Part shown: positions 20,027 to 31,856 of the stretch, piece by piece
How the letters are laid out: every line of letters begins with the position of its first letter
How positions within the stretch are numbered: the first letter of the stretch is position 1
Source: Paraphoma chrysanthemicola
Taxonomy: Eukaryota > Ascomycota > Dothideomycetes > Pleosporales > Phaeosphaeriaceae
Direction of reading: 5' to 3'
Length of the DNA stretch: 64,000 nt
Assembly: GCA_020744225.1 (NCBI GenBank)
Contig: JAGMWG010000001.1
Coordinates: forward strand, 372,001-436,000
Program-made: the position numbers and the translations under genes
Notes under the pieces: generated by a model
Told to the model about the DNA's origin: nothing
What the model saw: the letters and a program-made list of their open reading frames with translations, nothing else
Database searches by the model: none

Positions 20027-23000
20027 ATGGCACCCACACCGACCACGAATTCCAGCTTTCCTTTCCCGACAGGAAAGGACTTTGGGGGTGATGAATTCTC
20101 TAACAACCTGTTTTCCGACTTGGCGCCTCTTTTGACACTTTTTGGAGAGCAGGTTACAAAGCAGTTCCTCAGTATGAGCATGGGATGGGCTGATGATGTG
20201 CTTCTTGCGATGGGACCTCTTGGCATCATGACTGTAATTGTCAGTACTATTCGAGTGGGTGGTATCAAGGTGCTGAAAGCCTTCGTTGGGAGGTAAGTGA
20301 CGCCATGTGAATGGTTCATCACATAAAGCTAAATTATTACTACTTATTTAGAGCACGTGAAAGTAAGGCCAACGCCGAGAGAGAGATCTTATCTTCAACT
20401 TCAGAGGATGTGTGTGAACTGTGGAGTGGTCGAGAGGTCGTTCGGGAGCTTGGAAACCCTGAGGGCATGAAGGACTTGATCTTGCTAGAGGAGTCTGTGC
20501 ACATCAACGTTATTGGCAATCGCAACCACAGACAGCCAGGAGCCTTGACTGAGCCGACCCGGGTCCTCGACATCAGTACTGCCGTGACAGCTCATATTCT
20601 TTCAAAGCCAGATGCTCTTCCTGAGGAGGAAGTGCCAGCTATAAGCAATGGTGCGCCAAATATCGCGCTCAATGTTCGCAGCTCGACAGCATCCTCCAAG
20701 GAGCTGGTAGTCTGGGCCATGATCGCCACACTGCTACAAACCAGTGCCTTGGTGTTTCCTGCCATAACAACATACCACTTAGGATGGAGAAAGGGCGGCG
20801 CGGCAATCGCTCGCTACGGATACCCTTGCTTTGCGACGGGGACCATGGCGGTCATTGTTGGCATGATTTTCTGTGGACGAGTGATTGAGGGAAGTACGAC
20901 AGAACACGAATTCAAACTGCTTTCAAGTCAATCGCTGTCAGGTGCACAGGTCATGCGACTTCAGAAAGCTTGCACTGTCAGCGACCAGCACTTTATGTCA
21001 TACGCAATCTTCAACTCCCCGGCTGATTCTAGCATTCGAACCTCACGACGCAATCGCATGTCATATAGGTGGGCAAATCTTTTCTCTCCCTTCGACGTTT
21101 ACTAAGACGTACACAAATAGCCGAATGGCAGCTACCGCCACCCTCACCGCCGTTGTCGGATTCGTCATTCAATTCGTTGGGCTTCGAGCTTTGCACTGGT
21201 CCGCTACTGTATATCAACTGGGTATAATGCTGATGTTGACCATCGTCCGATCTCTAGTTCGTAGAGGTCTTGCTGTCGACCCTTTCTTCTATCCACTGCT
21301 GGATGGTTTCGAATTAGCATGGCTTAGTCTATACATCTTGAGACGTGATGCAGAGCGACTGGGGGGTCTTATGTATCGTCATGTCCCGCAGAACATCAGC
21401 CATGAACCAAAAGCGATCCAGGAAGATGTTCAAAACAGCAGTCTTTCAGAAAGGCAGAGAGACTCGCCCGTGCGTTACACTGACGGGCAGGCCAGTGGAC
21501 GTTCTGGTTGTACATCTGAGAAAACAATGGCTAGCTCTAGAAAAGCTCCATACTTCAAGATCCAATGGTGGCCCCTCTCTATCACGTTTGCCGGCGCCAA
21601 GCCAACGCAACGGCGGGATCCCGACCCGGATGAGCGAATGCTGGCGTCCATTGTGCGTTGGGAACCATTCACAGGTTACTACACCATCAACCGAGTACAA
21701 GAATCAATGAAAGACTTAATAAATGTTGATTGGTGCTCCGAGCCGGCGCGCGAGATCCTTGAAATCGAGTACGCGAGGCTCAGTCGTGTTTTCTACTCTC
21801 TGGCCGACATCTCCTACGGAAGTGTTGAGAAGAGCACTACCATGACGAAAGGAATTCTCCGCGATTTTTGCGACCTTCGTCAACTTGTGCCAACCACAAG
21901 TCAAGCGTCGGACACAGCCGTTGTGCTCTGTTTAGCAATAGAACGCACAATGGCTCTCCTGACTAAGAGTAAACACGTCCTTTGGCGGCCAGATCAGAAT
22001 CCAGTGGAATCAGTCCAAAGCTACAGCGGCAGTCGGGTGACCTTCAACCTCAGCATTGTTCGCGGAGCGTACGATTCTAACGTCATTTCGTGTTTGCACA
22101 ACCTCGAAATCTCAGTGGATGGGAAAAGACCGGACCCAACGGCTCTCGGTGGTGACATCGAAGAACCCCTTCCGATATGGACAATTGATCGGGAGATTGT
22201 TTGCAGCATCTTGAGTCTATGGCTTTTCTCCCTCGAACTACGCAGATCCGCCGCGTCAAAGACTTGTTTGGCCTCTCGCAAATTGAAGCCAATGGAGCTT
22301 GGTCCGGACGGAGCAGACCAGCTTCTCAACCACCTTAATGTCTACTTTCGGATTGTCGGCTCTGTGAACGAACACACTAAAGAGAGGATTTGGGACTCTC
22401 CATCTTGGAAACAACTGGGGCGGTGGCTGCATGACACTCCAAACCGTGTTCCTGGCTTCGGAAAAGACCATAGACCAGTACAGCTAACTCATGATGATCG
22501 CATCAATCCAATCAATACTTGGGTGGTATGGGGATCCCACTTGTCCAAATTCTGTCGGTATGTATATCTTCAAGCATTCGCGTGAATTGAACAGGTAGTT
22601 CTGACACGTCGAAGCGCTGCAGATCACTTCGGTACCAAAACGAAGGGCGCAAGCGTTGAGCGCTCCGAATCCGACCTTGAAGACCTTGCTGTTCGCACGA
22701 GACCAGAAACAACTATTGCTGAACAGTGTGCACTGGAGCTATACTCCCTTTTCATAGAGTCCATTGCTTCCCAGATTGAAACTCTAGGAGGTCGTACAAT
22801 GGAGCTGCATGCCTTCGGGGAAGAAAACGAGCTGGATCGGTGGCGTAATTCTCTTCTTGAATCTATTGCAAACGAGTGCGTGACAGCCGGGCTGGCGCGC
22901 GATATTCGGGAAGCAAACACAGTCATTATTCCGGCATTCATGAAACACGACTTGCTGCCAAAAAACCTTCATAAGGAGATTAAATGGTCAAGGAACAAAT

Positions 23001-23098
23001 TGGGGCAAGCATATGGGGAGGTTGAAGGAGTGATATACACAGCCCCGATTCCTGAGCAGGTGCTAGATCCGCTATACAGGGACACAGAAGTGTACTAA
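20027..23098 (+). CDS. Large multi-membrane-segment fungal protein of unknown function
   Basis: Exons 20027-20292, 20352-21068, 21121-22557 and 22615-23098 give 967 aa. The N terminus carries FPFPTGKDFGGDEFSNNLFSD and a GEQVTKQFLSMSMGWADD stretch ahead of the first membrane helix. It then reads RARESKANAEREILSSTSED and LWSGREVVRELGNP. These match a lineage-expanded Pezizomycotina family, some members of which end in ankyrin repeats; none are visible here. Further hydrophobic segments lie near residues 225-245, 260-280 and 330-380. The C-terminal half is soluble and helical. The last acceptor (GTCGAAG at 22614) was chosen to keep frame with the final exon. The function is unknown; a membrane-anchored sensor or incompatibility-type role is speculation. 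Confidence 0.8.
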
Positions 23099-23789
23099 TA
23101 GTTGCATGATATGATACTCTGTTCTGGATCATCATTTACCATCTCGAGTGCGGATCAAGTAGGCTGACATACTTGCTGTATGCTGTTCAACAATGAACAC
23201 GCACGAAGTGGAATATGAGAATGCAGCATCACACTTATATACACCAGTGAAGCCATGCTACATTACATCCAAAGCTCTGAGACTGGTGTGGGATGATTCA
23301 TCCAAGCGCGAATTGACACAGCAATTGAATCGAAAGATATCCAATTGACAGAGGCTGAAATACGTAAAGGAGGCATCACCAAAGTCGCAAATTCATTCAG
23401 AAATAATCATATTAAGCAAAAGACGACTAGCCAGGCAGCATATCTCATCCGTACAGCCATGAATAGGCTTCTTCAAGGGTTCTTTGTCGAAACTTGTGTT
23501 ATCATAGACGGGACACTTTTATGCGATGATCAAACGTTACATGCAGTAGGCCAAAGACACTGGTAGCTCTATTGAGTTGCTATTAGCAGTCCAAATACAC
23601 TAATTGGCCTCCAAAGGAGTTTGAATACAGGAGAAACAGCATTCTAGAGATATGCAACCGAGGATGTCTACGCAAAACTGCCAAAGGGATATAAAACTAC
23701 AAAATCTCGCACTCCTTCCCATCTCCCCACGCGCAAAGACACTCCATACCCATAATTCGCACCCTCAATAATCATGTATCACGCCAACC
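23099..23789. other. Intergenic region
   Basis: This 691-bp stretch lies between two converging genes. It is somewhat AT-richer than its surroundings. A short open frame (23345-23566) has no ATG-supported motif, so I do not call a gene. Confidence 0.45.
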
Positions 23790-24548
23790 TCACTTCGTCT
23801 TCTTCGCCTCCGGACTCGCACCCACCCCCTGCATCTCCACCCCCTCCTCACCATCCTTCCCCACCCTCTCCGCCTTGCCAAACATACTCCCCAGCAAATT
23901 CAACGGATTATTCATCCTCGTGACCATGACATACAAAATCGTCAATCCGACCGCCACAATCTCATCCTGCACCTCCTTGCTAACCTGCCCCTGGAAATGG
24001 AAGTTGCCCACCTCCTTCACCGCCCACCAATTGACAGAGAACTTTGCAATGGCGATCTGGTTCGCGTCGAGACATATGAAATCCCAGAGCTTGGCCGAGA
24101 CATTGGTGATCCATGTGACTGGCACGCTGGGCCGTGTGGGATCGGGCGACAGGGCGGGGGAGAGGTAGTTGTATTGTGTTTTCCACTTCTTGAGGGGCTT
24201 GATGTCGACTTTGTGTCCGTTTACGATTGCTTCGGCGGAAATGCGGACTGTGCGGATTGTGCCAGATGCGATTTGTGTGTTAGTTGCGGCGTCGTCGATC
24301 CGGAGGTGGGGCTTGGTGGGGCGGAAGTGTTGGATGTAGACTGGGGTGAGGGTGCCAGAGGGTGATTTTTGGCTGACGACGTTGCGGAACTTGGACCAGG
24401 CGAAGTCGACTTGGAAGGTGAGGCCAACAGGATCGTCAAAGTGTTGGGGTGGGCTGTCGGGCGGATGGTATGGATCTTGGGAGGGTGCTGGAGAGGTGTT
24501 CGTTTGGTTGGATGAGGATGGAGATGTTGTTTCTGATGGGTACGACAT
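23790..24548 (-). CDS. Small conserved protein, LURP-one/tubby-C-like fold suspected
   Basis: Single exon, 252 aa. A Ser/Pro-rich low-complexity N terminus (residues 1-40) precedes a beta-rich core with LTFQVDFAWSKFRNVV, VYIQHFRPTKPHLRI, WITNVSAKLWDFICLDA and IAIAKFSVNWWAVKEVG. The order (a modified property of a residue class, then a membrane-proximal hydrophobic strand and helix ILYVMVTRMNN) resembles fungal tubby C-terminal/LURP-like hypothetical proteins. The charged tail ends in EAKKTK. No signal peptide is seen. The fold assignment is an inference from pattern only and no enzymatic motif is present. Confidence 0.72.
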   Translation of the reverse strand: MSYPSETTSPSSSNQTNTSPAPSQDPYHPPDSPPQHFDDPVGLTFQVDFAWSKFRNVVSQKSPSGTLTPVYIQHFRPTKPHLRIDDAATNTQIASGTIRTVRISAEAIVNGHKVDIKPLKKWKTQYNYLSPALSPDPTRPSVPVTWITNVSAKLWDFICLDANQIAIAKFSVNWWAVKEVGNFHFQGQVSKEVQDEIVAVGLTILYVMVTRMNNPLNLLGSMFGKAERVGKDGEEGVEMQGVGASPEAKKTK

Positions 24549-25628
24549 GTCGTGTATCGTTGTTGAGATGAACTTGTGATGGAGTGTGTGTCAGTGTAGT
24601 TGATGATTTATACCAATTTTCTTTAACATCGTCACGTCTTTATGTATTCCAGTGAGTTCACCGCAGCACGCTCAATCCATGTCTCTGCCTGAGGCTATGA
24701 CGCACAGCCTCACTGGGTTGTCAAAGGCTTGGCCATCCTGGACTCCCAATTCGGCTAGCGCACATCTTTATATCCGCATTTGGGCCCGTAAGGCTGACCA
24801 GTCTAGTCTTGGCCGCCTAAGCATCTGCATCCTTCAGAGAATTGGATGAACATCTCATTCGCCCACAACTCGAAGCTGAGCTATGCTCATTTCAAGTCTG
24901 CCTGACAGTCGTTCGGAGGCACCGAAGTGAGGTCGGTGACCGTAAAAAATTCGCGCAGATCGGGGATGGTAGGTAGAGACTGAAAGATCGTTAGCCATCT
25001 CAATCCTGCGAAATCTCGCCTATAGAAGTCGTTGAACACGGTCGTTGCTTGACCCCACCCCTTGAGCACCTGAATCGCTAGCGCATTGTAAGTCATCACG
25101 TGATCCATCAGCAAAGCGGCAAAACATTCATCCCAAAAGCTAGAACCCTACATTCCCCGAGACATCATTGATGCGCCCCGACCTCGCCCGACTAGGCGAC
25201 CCCAAGCTCTGAAGCGGCACCTCGCCGCGAATCTACTCAGGTGTAGCTATCGAGTAACTTGTACCACTCGACCCGCGCGCGGAGCAAAGCATGTGTCATA
25301 CTACACCCACGATCGCCGGAAGCGGTAATGAGCTATGTTGTATGTTTCGTTTTGCTGTTTGCTTTAGGGCCAGGAGAAGTTGCTTTTTGTTGAGGAGTTC
25401 GCGGGGCTGGAATGGCGGGGCGCTGCGCCTTTCGTATTTCTTATCAGATGGTGTAACGTCGCGTGGACTGGGCTGCATGTGAAGAAAGTAGTATCGTGAA
25501 GAGATCATCATTCTTGATCGTGGTATCTATTTACATGGAGGCATTTTTTAAAACAAAACGCCATGCCAAAAGTAAAGGAATCGTGAGAGGTATCATAGAG
25601 AAAATTTGCTCGCTTGTTAGCGAGACGT
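24549..25628. other. Intergenic region between the small conserved gene and glutamate dehydrogenase
   Basis: About 1.1 kb. It includes the promoter of the 24.5-kb gene (leftward) and the 3' flank of glutamate dehydrogenase. No gene is supported. Confidence 0.45.
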
Positions 25629-27317
25629 TCACCACCAGTCGCCCTGGTCCTTCATGGCGGCAGCGACCTTCCTGAATCCGGCGACGTTGGCACCAGCAAC
25701 GAGCGATGGGAACTCGCCCTCCGCAGGTGGGATGTACTCCTTTGCGGTCTCAAGGCAGTTGTCGAAGCACGCCTTCATGATGCCCTTGAGTTTCTCATCA
25801 ACCTCCTCAGATGTCCATGACAGACGCTGGGAGTTCTGTGCCATCTCGAGGCCTGAAACAGCGACACCACCAGCGTTGGCAGCCTTTCCGGGTGCGTACC
25901 AGATGGCATCGCCCTTCTTCTCGCGGCGGTGGGCCTCGAAGACCTCAATGGCCTCCTGTGTGCAGCCCATGTTGGAGCCCTCGGCGATGAACTTGGCGCC
26001 AGCCTCAATGAGCGCCTTGGCCTCGTCCTCGGAGACTTCGTTCTGGGTCGCTGATGGAAGAGCAATGTCGACCTTGCCGACCTCCTTCCATGGGCGCGCA
26101 CCTTCAATGTACTTGAAGCTGTGGTTCTCGAGCGCAGTCAAGGCCTTGCGCTCGAGCTTGAGAGCAGCAATCTCGTTGATGATCTCAGGAGTGAAGCCCT
26201 TGTCGTCCTCGGCAATGAGAGCACCCTTGCTGTCGCTGAGGGAGACGACGGTGCCGCCAAGCTCGATGATCTTGAGGGCAGCGAACTGAGCGACATTGCC
26301 CGAGCCAGACAGAGCAACGCGCTTGCCCTTGAACGACTCCTTTCCGCCGGAAGCGTAGTTGATCATGTGGTCGACATAGTAGACGAGACCGAAGCCAGTG
26401 GCCTCCGGGCGGATCAAGCTGCCTCCCCATGAGCCTCCCTTGCCGGTGAGGACACCCTCCCATCGGTTACGCTCCGCCCTGTATGCACCGAAGAGGTAGC
26501 CGATCTCGCGACCACCGACGCCGATGTCGCCCGCTGGGACATCCGTGTCCGCACCTGTGAATTTACGTAAGCGAAATGTCCCATTGGAGTACCAAGCACG
26601 TAGACAGCTCCACTCCGGCGTGCGCCTTAGATTGACGAGGCGATAAGGCCAGTCGGCGGCGGTCGCCTCCGTTGGTCTGCTATCGCGGCGTATGCAGGGC
26701 CGTTGCGGAGACCCACTGGGCTGGAATGCTGAGGGCAGAACTTACCAATGTGCTTGTTGAGCTCCCTCATGAAAGAAACGCAGAACTTGCGGATCTCGTT
26801 GTCGGACTTGCCCTTAGGGTCGAAGTCGCAGCCACCCTTGCCACCGCCCATGTTGACTGCAGATATGTTAACAAACGTGTCAGGAAATGCCTTGGGGCTC
26901 ACTTACGGCCAGTAAGAGCATTCTTGAAGATCTGCTCGAAGCCCAAGAACTTCAAGATAGACAGATTGACAGTGGGGTGGAAGCGGAGACCGCCCTTGTA
27001 TGGGCCGAGGGCAGAGTTGAATTGCACGCGGTAGCCCTTGTTGACCTGGCACTCGCCCTTGTCGTTCTCCCAGACAACACGGAACTGAATGATGCGCTCG
27101 GGCACGGAGACGACCTCGAGTGCCTTCTTGTACTCTGGGTTCTTCTCGAAGATGGTTGAGTTCTCAAGGGTGGAGACGAGCTCTGGTGAACGTCAGCTCA
27201 TTGCGGTGTGTTGATTGAGTCAATTGAATAACTCCCGCAGGAGAAGAGCCCTCAATTGACTCAAGAAGGAGCCATGCACTTACCCTTGCGCGCTTGCTCA
27301 AACTCAGGCTCGGACAT
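25629..27317 (-). CDS. gdhA: NADP-specific glutamate dehydrogenase
   Basis: Exons 27284-27317, 26907-27182, 26746-26856 and 25629-26554 give 448 aa, the expected length for fungal NADP-GDH (about 450). It catalyses reductive amination of 2-oxoglutarate with ammonium and NADPH, the main route of ammonium assimilation in the cytosol. Visible motifs are YKGGLRFHPTVN, the catalytic-lysine region MGGGKGG (spliced from NALTG|LN), ADTDVPAGDIGVGGREIG, and the Rossmann motif SGSGNVAQFAALK. The substrate pocket residues in GSNMGCTQEA and APGKAANAGGVAVSGLEM are intact. The first exon is only 34 nt. Introns 1 (101 bp) and 3 (191 bp) are long for this window. Highly biased codon use (many C-ending codons) fits strong expression. 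Confidence 0.97.
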
Positions 27318-28119
27318 TGTGGTGTGAATTGGGGATGTCTTGGGGTCTGGGAATGAAAAGGTGGAGTTGAAAAGTTCACAAGATGGTTGCGGAAATGGTA
27401 GGACAAAGAGGGTTGGAAGCGTATATATACACGCAGTTGGATCGGCTAGACTTCAACAGCTGGCGGGGTCGGTTTGCAGTGACAGTGGAAAAGCAAGCAG
27501 CTTCGAATTGCAACACGTCACAGGCCGAGCGATTGCGTCGGGAGGCAGACTCTCAGTGGTCGGCAGATAGTTGCTATGCAAAATCATGGTGTACTGTGAT
27601 GCTGATAAGGAAACACAGCCAATGGGAGGCATCGCGGGGGCGGCAGCACGTGAGTTCGCGCGGGCTCCGGCGACGTGAGGCTAAAGTAGCTGGTGTAATT
27701 GTTGGCCGTCATGCATGGGTAGAGGAGGGTGTTGGAGGCGTCCGATGGTCGGCGGGGGGCGAGCGGTTACGTCGCGCTTTGAGCTCAGGGTCTGCGCGTG
27801 TGGGAGACGGGCTAGCGCGTGGTTGAGATGAGCGATCCCGCGGGAGCTATGGTGCTGGGCATGCCATCAGCGCGCTGCATGCGATTCAGGTGCAGCACAC
27901 CCTTGCACGCGACACGTCTCCGGAGTTGGCCCTCTGAGCCTCCATGCTTGCATGCATCGGTGCGCCCGTGGATTGCTCGCTACCTGCTAATGTGCTGCGC
28001 AACCACTCGCTCGGGACAGCCCTGCCCGCATGTCGCACAGCTATCCATCCCACTTTCTCCGAGGCTCGTCTGCCCCTCGAACCATCACCCCCACGCCCAA
28101 AAAAATGCGCCCTCCACAC
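27318..28119. promoter_or_regulatory. Upstream region of NADP-glutamate dehydrogenase
   Basis: This 802-bp stretch should include the gdhA promoter (the gene runs leftward) and the 3' flank of the aldo/keto reductase. A CACGTG occurs near 27646. I see no gene. Confidence 0.4.
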
Positions 28120-29420
28120 TCACGCGCAGTGAGTCGGGTCCCAGTCTGGCAGTCGCGACCGTTAGTACAGGACAATATTGAATGCTCACGTCGCCGACTC
28201 TGCTTCTCGCATCGCATTGGGCAGGGCTGTGGGAACTCACCCGTGACCAGATACTCGTCCAACTGATCCATCTTCGCCATGTCGCCGTCCTCGATCACGA
28301 ATCCGCCAATCTCCGAGTTCTCAACGATACGCTCCTTCTTGACGCTCTTCGGCAGCGGCACGTAGCCGTGTTGCAGGCTCCACCGCACCAGCAGCTGGCC
28401 TGGGGTGCACGAATACTTCTTGGAGAGAGACACAATCGTTGGGTTCTTCATGCGCAAGGCCCGGACGAGCGGCGCGTAGGCCTCGACAACAATGTTATGC
28501 TCCTGGCAAAAGGAAGTGATGTCTTTGCGCGTGTTGAACGGATGCACCTCGATCTGGTTGACTGCCGGTGCGATGCGCGGCTTTGAGTCGAGGAGCTCCT
28601 GGAGCTGTGTGCGTGCTTGTTAGCCGTGCTTGCCTGATGCGGCATCTTGCAGTCGCGACTGCCTCGACTATACCAGCAGTGACCTCATTAGGTACTGTGG
28701 TAGTCGTCGTCCATGTCAAATAGTACATTGGCATCCACAGCTTGGCTGAAACAGGTGCACCCTTCAGGGACACTGGGTAGACGTACATGCTTGACGCCAT
28801 AATTGGATACGCCTCCAATCTTGACCTCGCCGTCTTCAATTGCATCCTCAACCGCCCTCCAGCTGTCCAGACGCGCTTTCTTGCCGCCGTACGGCGAGTG
28901 CAAGAGGAACAAGTCAATGTAACCCAGCCCGCACTCCTTGACTGACCTCTTGATCGCTTTGCGGGCTGCGTCATATGAGCCGTTGGAAGCCAGCTTGGAG
29001 GTGAAGTGGATATCCTCGCGCTTGAGAGATTGCGCATTTGCCTCGCTGGACAAGTAGTCCAACACAGCTTTGCCAGACTCCTTCTCGTTGCGGTACATCT
29101 CAGCTGAGTCTACCCTAGACACCGTCGTCAGTGGTCTCACGAGGGTGGGGCAGCCACTGTTTCTTACCCCCGATATCCAGCCTGTTGGCATCAGTACAGT
29201 ATCAGTGGCCGGGCGATCAGGAGCCGTGAAAAGCATACCTCAAGCGCCCATCGCACCGCCTGGTACGTCTCCTTGCCGGACGTGAGGTAGACCCCAAGGT
29301 GGATCGTGGGCATGGACAGTCCATTGGAGAGCTGCAAGGGTCAATGCGGGCGTAATCTGCGTAACGCTGGTCAAGACACACCTTGGTCCGCGAAGCCAAT
29401 GAGAAGGTGTTCTGTGCCAT
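28120..29420 (-). CDS. Aldo/keto reductase, with a 14-nt micro-exon
   Basis: Six exons: 29382-29420, 29239-29331, 29168-29181, 28787-29114, 28241-28604, 28120-28145 (287 aa). The AKR catalytic tetrad is visible as D51 and Y56 (VDSAEMY), K89 (FTSKLA) and H121 (LLHSPYG). NQIEVHPFN and KSVKKERIVEN (NADPH-binding basic loop) are also seen. The 14-nt exon codes most of AGYRG, the conserved AGYRH-type turn before the catalytic Asp, and is needed to keep frame. The last 26-nt exon gives a DWDPT end typical of fungal AKRs; without splicing the protein would continue into unrelated sequence. It is a cytosolic NADPH-dependent reductase of aldehydes, ketones or sugars with unknown substrate. The 182-bp intron is unusually long here. 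Confidence 0.92.
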
Positions 29421-31100
29421 TGCAGATAGTGTGAGGTTTGCTGGGTGGAGCGGAGTCGGATTTCGCGATGCTGCAGGAACCCAGCCACGATAGTGACAGA
29501 AGGATGCCACGCATGGACATGTTCGGGGTATTTGTTACATCATCATTCGCTTGAGGCCTGCAGTGCAACCCCAATGGGGACAGCGCAGACTACACACCAG
29601 AGTATTGAAAAATGTCGATAGCTTCAAAGTTCATGTTACTAGCGGGGACAGTCACAATTCTGAGCGCGTACTGCACAGCAGTCTCCTTTCGAAAGTGTAC
29701 ACTCCTGGAGCATCCAAGGTCGAGTGGTGTGGCTTGGGCGTGGAGTCGCGCAATGCTGCGCAATTCGTTTATGCACGTCCGGCGTCCGGCGGGCGCTATG
29801 GCGGTGCACGCAGTTTGCGTCCCTGGCAAGCTGGAGAGACGCGTCGCAAAGTCGAAAAGCAAAGTCTACAGGTGGCTGAGTGGCCTCTGGCGCTCGCTGA
29901 CTAGCAGCGCAAAGATACTGGCTACCCCAACAGGGCAATGTCGACGTCCACCCTCTTGGGCGACTGTCGAACCGTTCGCCTAAACCATATGTCGTACGAT
30001 GATTTGCGAAAGTGATGTGCAGCCTCTCCATAACGGCAGGCAGATCGCCGACATGGTCTGCTTCTCTGGCTTGACCGCGTACCGGTGCCCTGGAGCAGAT
30101 CGTGGTGCATTTGTCGGTGCTCCCTGTGCCTGAGACACCTCAGTACCGGAACACAAGCGTCGGTTTGGCGGCCGCCGCAACGCCTACCCTCGTCAATCGC
30201 GGGTAGCAGAGCCAGTCACACATGCGAGGCGCCTGTCAGGCCTGGCCCAGTGCGCAATGGCAGTCAGCACAGCGTCGTGGAGGCTCTGAGCAGTTCGAGG
30301 GCCTAGATCGAGAGGGCAGGTCTCGCGCGTCGGTGTGCCCGCAGACGTGCATCGCAGACATCATGGCCGCAAAACCAACACGAGCACAGCGGGCACAGCA
30401 GACAGAAAAGGAGGGCAGCTCGCAGCTGAGCCGCGTAGGGCGAGCAGCCAACGACGCTGCAGCACGGCATGCACCGACGTAGGGGCAGCGGCGATCAATA
30501 CCGTGCTTTGGCAGCCGTGCTCCTCCTGCCCTCGCGCGAACCACCTCCCGCAAAGCCACGATCTTTGCGCGGTACCTCCGCCCGGACTAACATCGCGCCG
30601 GCTGCCATTGGCTCGGGGCCGCTGCCAGGATCCCAGAGGATGCAATAGAGGCGAATTGTGGCTCGACCCGATCACCACAAGGATGCATTCCAAAAAACCG
30701 TGGAGCGCTTCAATAAATCCACGGCACCTTGTCAGGCGGCGTCGACCGAAAAAGCCACCCCGCACATCTCCTCGAGCCTCATCAACCATCGCCCGCGACT
30801 ATATATCTACCTATAGCGCCGCTTCTTATGGTTCTCATCTCCCACCGTCGAATAGCAGCTGCCTCCTCTGCAATACTACTGGCTAGTTGATGCGTCATTG
30901 ACTTCCTACTCCATTAGCTCGGGACACTTGGACCCCTACCGCCTGTTAACGCTCGCTAATCAGTCCGCTCTGAATCCCTTTAAACTCTATAGCCGTTGCA
31001 GTAGTCTAGGTGAGTCGCGAGTACATATATCTCCATTCGTTACCGCCAGACATCCCCGCTGACACGCCTCATTACTTCCGCAGCCCCCAAATTTCTCATC
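29421..31100. other. Long divergent intergenic region
   Basis: About 1.7 kb between the leftward AKR and the rightward 31.1-kb gene, rich in GC and short ORFs of mixed strand. The frame at 30335-30886 (plus) has low complexity and no family motif. It contains promoters of both flanking genes; no RNA gene is evident. Confidence 0.4.
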
Positions 31101-31856
31101 ATGTCAAACTTACCCGGGTTCACGACCAATTTTCCTGCGGGCTATCCTACTTTCCAGGCAAGAGGAGGGACTTTTGCTGGTGCTGGCGGCTCGTCTTCAG
31201 GCGGTTCGCCGTCAGGCTCCAACAATGCATCCAACGCACCGCAATTCGACATTTTCGAATGGCATCCAAGCTACCAGAGCTGCCAGCGCTTCTTCCTGGA
31301 CCACGCCCAGTACGAAACCGGCGTGCAAGCGGTGGCCGCGCTCATCAACATCTGCCTCCCATTCCAGTGGACGACAAACCCCATCATGAACTCATCAGGC
31401 CCTCTCCCACACAGCTCCGGCTCCGCCGCTTACAACCAGCCCTGGCCACGACAGGGACCCATTACAAACTCGCGAGGCCAGCCGGCCCCAGCGTGGGTCT
31501 CCCTGGTACCCTTCATACGGCGCCTTATCATTACAGGCATGGACAAAGAAGGCATCATGCACGGGTTCTTTGGGGATGACTGGAAGAAGGGCGTCGGGCC
31601 AGTGCACGAGTGCGAGCGTCGCAACTACCTATTCACTGCGAAGAGTGTTGGGTGGGCCAAAGTCAAGTGCCAGTACGACATGTCGCCTCACGAGTCGGTG
31701 CCTTTCCTGAAGCCGCTGCAGGACGTTCAGCTCGCGGAGATTGAGGGCGCCGAGAAGACATGGAGCCAGTGGCTCGCAATGGAGGACTGGATGGTCGGTC
31801 CTCGTGCACCCGACGCCGAGGACGAGTCCCTCGACGCTCGTCGGCGCGCATCGTGA
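31101..31856 (+). CDS. Conserved single-exon fungal protein of unknown function
   Basis: 251 aa with no intron. The N terminus is low-complexity Gly/Ser-rich (about residues 1-47). The rest is folded and Trp-rich: FEWHPSYQSCQRFFLDHAQYE, VAALINICLPFQW, GWAKVKCQYDM and a WSQWLAMEDW stretch. In between lie WVSLVPFIRRLIITG and HGFFGDDWKKGVGPVHECERRNYLF. No signal peptide, TM helix or known catalytic motif is visible. It looks like a Dothideomycete-type hypothetical protein. C-ending codons suggest it is expressed. I do not assign a function. Confidence 0.78.
   Translation: MSNLPGFTTNFPAGYPTFQARGGTFAGAGGSSSGGSPSGSNNASNAPQFDIFEWHPSYQSCQRFFLDHAQYETGVQAVAALINICLPFQWTTNPIMNSSGPLPHSSGSAAYNQPWPRQGPITNSRGQPAPAWVSLVPFIRRLIITGMDKEGIMHGFFGDDWKKGVGPVHECERRNYLFTAKSVGWAKVKCQYDMSPHESVPFLKPLQDVQLAEIEGAEKTWSQWLAMEDWMVGPRAPDAEDESLDARRRAS

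Noticed and set aside
25654..26289. Long antisense frame (211 codons) opposite glutamate dehydrogenase
   Set aside because: It mirrors the strongly biased third positions of the real gene; a shadow frame.
30335..30886. 183-codon plus-strand open frame upstream of the 31.1-kb gene
   Set aside because: Low-complexity, Arg/Ser/Pro-rich and motif-free; more likely chance in GC-rich DNA.
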